Positions 43,672 through 44,612 of a stretch of DNA of 44,612 nucleotides are shown piece by piece. Source of the DNA: Pseudomonadota bacterium (GTDB lineage: Bacteria; Pseudomonadota; Gammaproteobacteria; JAKAQQ01); assembly GCA_021810635.1 (NCBI GenBank), contig JAJZIH010000003.1:120301-164912 (forward strand), given 5' to 3'. The notes beneath the pieces were generated by a model. It did no database searches and had not been told where the DNA came from. It saw nothing but the letters and a program-made list of their open reading frames with translations. The position numbers and the translations under genes are program-made. Numbering within the stretch: position 1 is the first letter of the stretch; each line of letters starts with the position of its first letter.

Positions 43672-44612
43672 CTAAGCTGCCGCCCCAACCGGAGTATCAT
43701 CAGGCCGTGCGGCCCGCTTCCGTTCCGGAGGGTCGGATTTCTCCGCCACACGCTGCGCTGCAAGCGCCTCTTTCATTCTCCGGGAAACCTGGCCCAACAG
43801 AGTCCACACCGGCTTCCGCGTATTCCACACGGGATACGGGAAGGTGACCTGCGCACCGGAAGGATCCGGTGCGGTGATGACGTTGACGCCATCACGCCCG
43901 GTTCGACCAATCGGGGTCTCCCGAAGTCCGAATCCTTTCTGCGCCTTGCCGGTGCGCGGGTTGGTCGCGAACCGGTCAAAAGCCCTGCGCCCAATCGCCA
44001 CCGCCGCACCCTGATGCACGGTCAGGCCGTAACGATTGGCGTAGTTGATGCGCCCCAGCACGGAGGTCAGTGCGGGATTGACCCGCCTGAGCGCTATTCC
44101 ATCCTTCCTGGCGCGGGACTGAATGGCGTCGTGAATCTTTTTGTAGGGCAGACTGGACAGCATCCGCGCATAACGCGCACCGTCCATTTCCGTCAGTTGC
44201 GTTTTCTTTTTGGAAAAATCCAGTTTCTCCAGCACGAGCGGCTTTTGGATCCGCACGGCACGATCTACGAGTACGAGTGCGGCGGCCTCGATGATGGCCT
44301 GAGCCTGTTCCCTCGTTTTGCCGTAGGTGACGCAGGGAAGATTTCCCGTTTCCACCGGATTCCCGAAACGGTCCAGCTCCGCCCACGCCAGATGATCCAC
44401 ATTCAGGTCCACCGCCAGTACACCGGCGCGCGTGTCGAAGCGCAGTACGGATTTCGGCTCCTCGAAACTGACCAGGACCCGCCAGCCTTTCTCGTCCCGG
44501 ATCAACCGCCAGGACAGCGGACTCAGGGCCTCCGGATAGACCCTACGCGAAGTGCTTTTGCCGGATTGGGAAGTGAAGGGGGTTTTCGGCAGCGCGCTCT
44601 TTACGCATTCCG
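43672..44612 (-). CDS. TnpB-like (IS200/IS605-type) protein, N-terminus beyond the window
   Basis: The frame is open from the window edge (CVKSALPKTPFTSQSGKSTS upstream of the TTG at 44505) to the stop at 43672, so the gene is 5'-truncated by the window, about 313 codons being visible. RuvC-like motif I AVDLNVDHLAWAELDRFGN with the catalytic Asp, and motif II LVLEKLDFSKKK with the catalytic Glu, are present. After RINPALTS-like wording (VNPALTSVLGRINYANRYGL) the usual CxxC...CxxC zinc ribbon is missing, and where a DxNAAxNI third motif is expected it reads VHQGAAVAIGRRA, with no Asp. No TnpA is visible. The C-terminus is a basic, disordered-looking tail. Related to TnpB-type RNA-guided nucleases, but activity is uncertain. 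Confidence 0.78.
   Translation of the reverse strand, partial: ECVKSALPKTPFTSQSGKSTSRRVYPEALSPLSWRLIRDEKGWRVLVSFEEPKSVLRFDTRAGVLAVDLNVDHLAWAELDRFGNPVETGNLPCVTYGKTREQAQAIIEAAALVLVDRAVRIQKPLVLEKLDFSKKKTQLTEMDGARYARMLSSLPYKKIHDAIQSRARKDGIALRRVNPALTSVLGRINYANRYGLTVHQGAAVAIGRRAFDRFATNPRTGKAQKGFGLRETPIGRTGRDGVNVITAPDPSGAQVTFPYPVWNTRKPVWTLLGQVSRRMKEALAAQRVAEKSDPPERKRAARPDDTPVGAAA

Noticed and set aside
1..44612. CRISPR array, rRNA operon or phage structural genes
   Set aside because: I saw no regularly spaced repeats, no rRNA-like stretch and no capsid, tail or terminase motifs.

Overview
The window is GC-rich bacterial chromosome, most likely from a gammaproteobacterium. The support is a sucA-sucB-lpd operon, an MdtABC-type RND pump, a Cfa enzyme of E. 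coli length, a TonB-dependent receptor and a proteobacterial tRNA-Lys. I cannot name the genus. Both ends are mobile-element territory. The left end has the start of a stop-interrupted IS110-family transposase. The right end has a TnpB-like gene running off the window, a tRNA-Lys and a decayed serine-recombinase fragment.

Layout: (1) 1-3440: IS110 5' end with a structured leader, then a secreted beta-propeller (BNR/Asp-box) protein. (2) 3505-15044: a histidine kinase and sigma-54 response regulator, divergent from a five-gene efflux operon (HlyD-type adaptor, TolC-type channel, MacB-like ATPase, two large FtsX/MacB permeases). The intergenic region holds a near-consensus -24/-12 promoter and an upstream inverted repeat, so the two-component system probably drives the pump. 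(3) 15157-20709: 2-oxoglutarate dehydrogenase operon sucA-sucB-lpd on the minus strand. (4) 20831-33978: divergent from sucA, four different Fe(II)/2-oxoglutarate oxygenases in a row, a TonB-dependent receptor on the opposite strand, then three TPR-sulfotransferases with an SseB-domain gene between the second and third. (5) 33987-35135: cyclopropane fatty acid synthase. (6) 35166-42601: mdtA-mdtB-mdtC pump operon on the minus strand. (7) 42602-44612: long mdtA leader, structured non-coding DNA, recombinase remnant, tRNA-Lys, TnpB-like gene.

The most interesting region is (4). Several hydroxylase folds and several sulfotransferases sit around one outer-membrane receptor. TPR or Sel1-like helical repeats are fused to two of the hydroxylases and all three sulfotransferases. 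This looks like a hydroxylation-plus-sulfation modification system acting on a protein, peptide or cell-surface ligand that the receptor handles. The substrate is not visible, so this remains inference. The first oxygenase shares a divergent promoter region with the enzyme complex that consumes 2-oxoglutarate, the co-substrate of all four oxygenases.

All functions here are from reading translated motifs by eye; no database search was possible. Promoter, operator and terminator calls are pattern matches.
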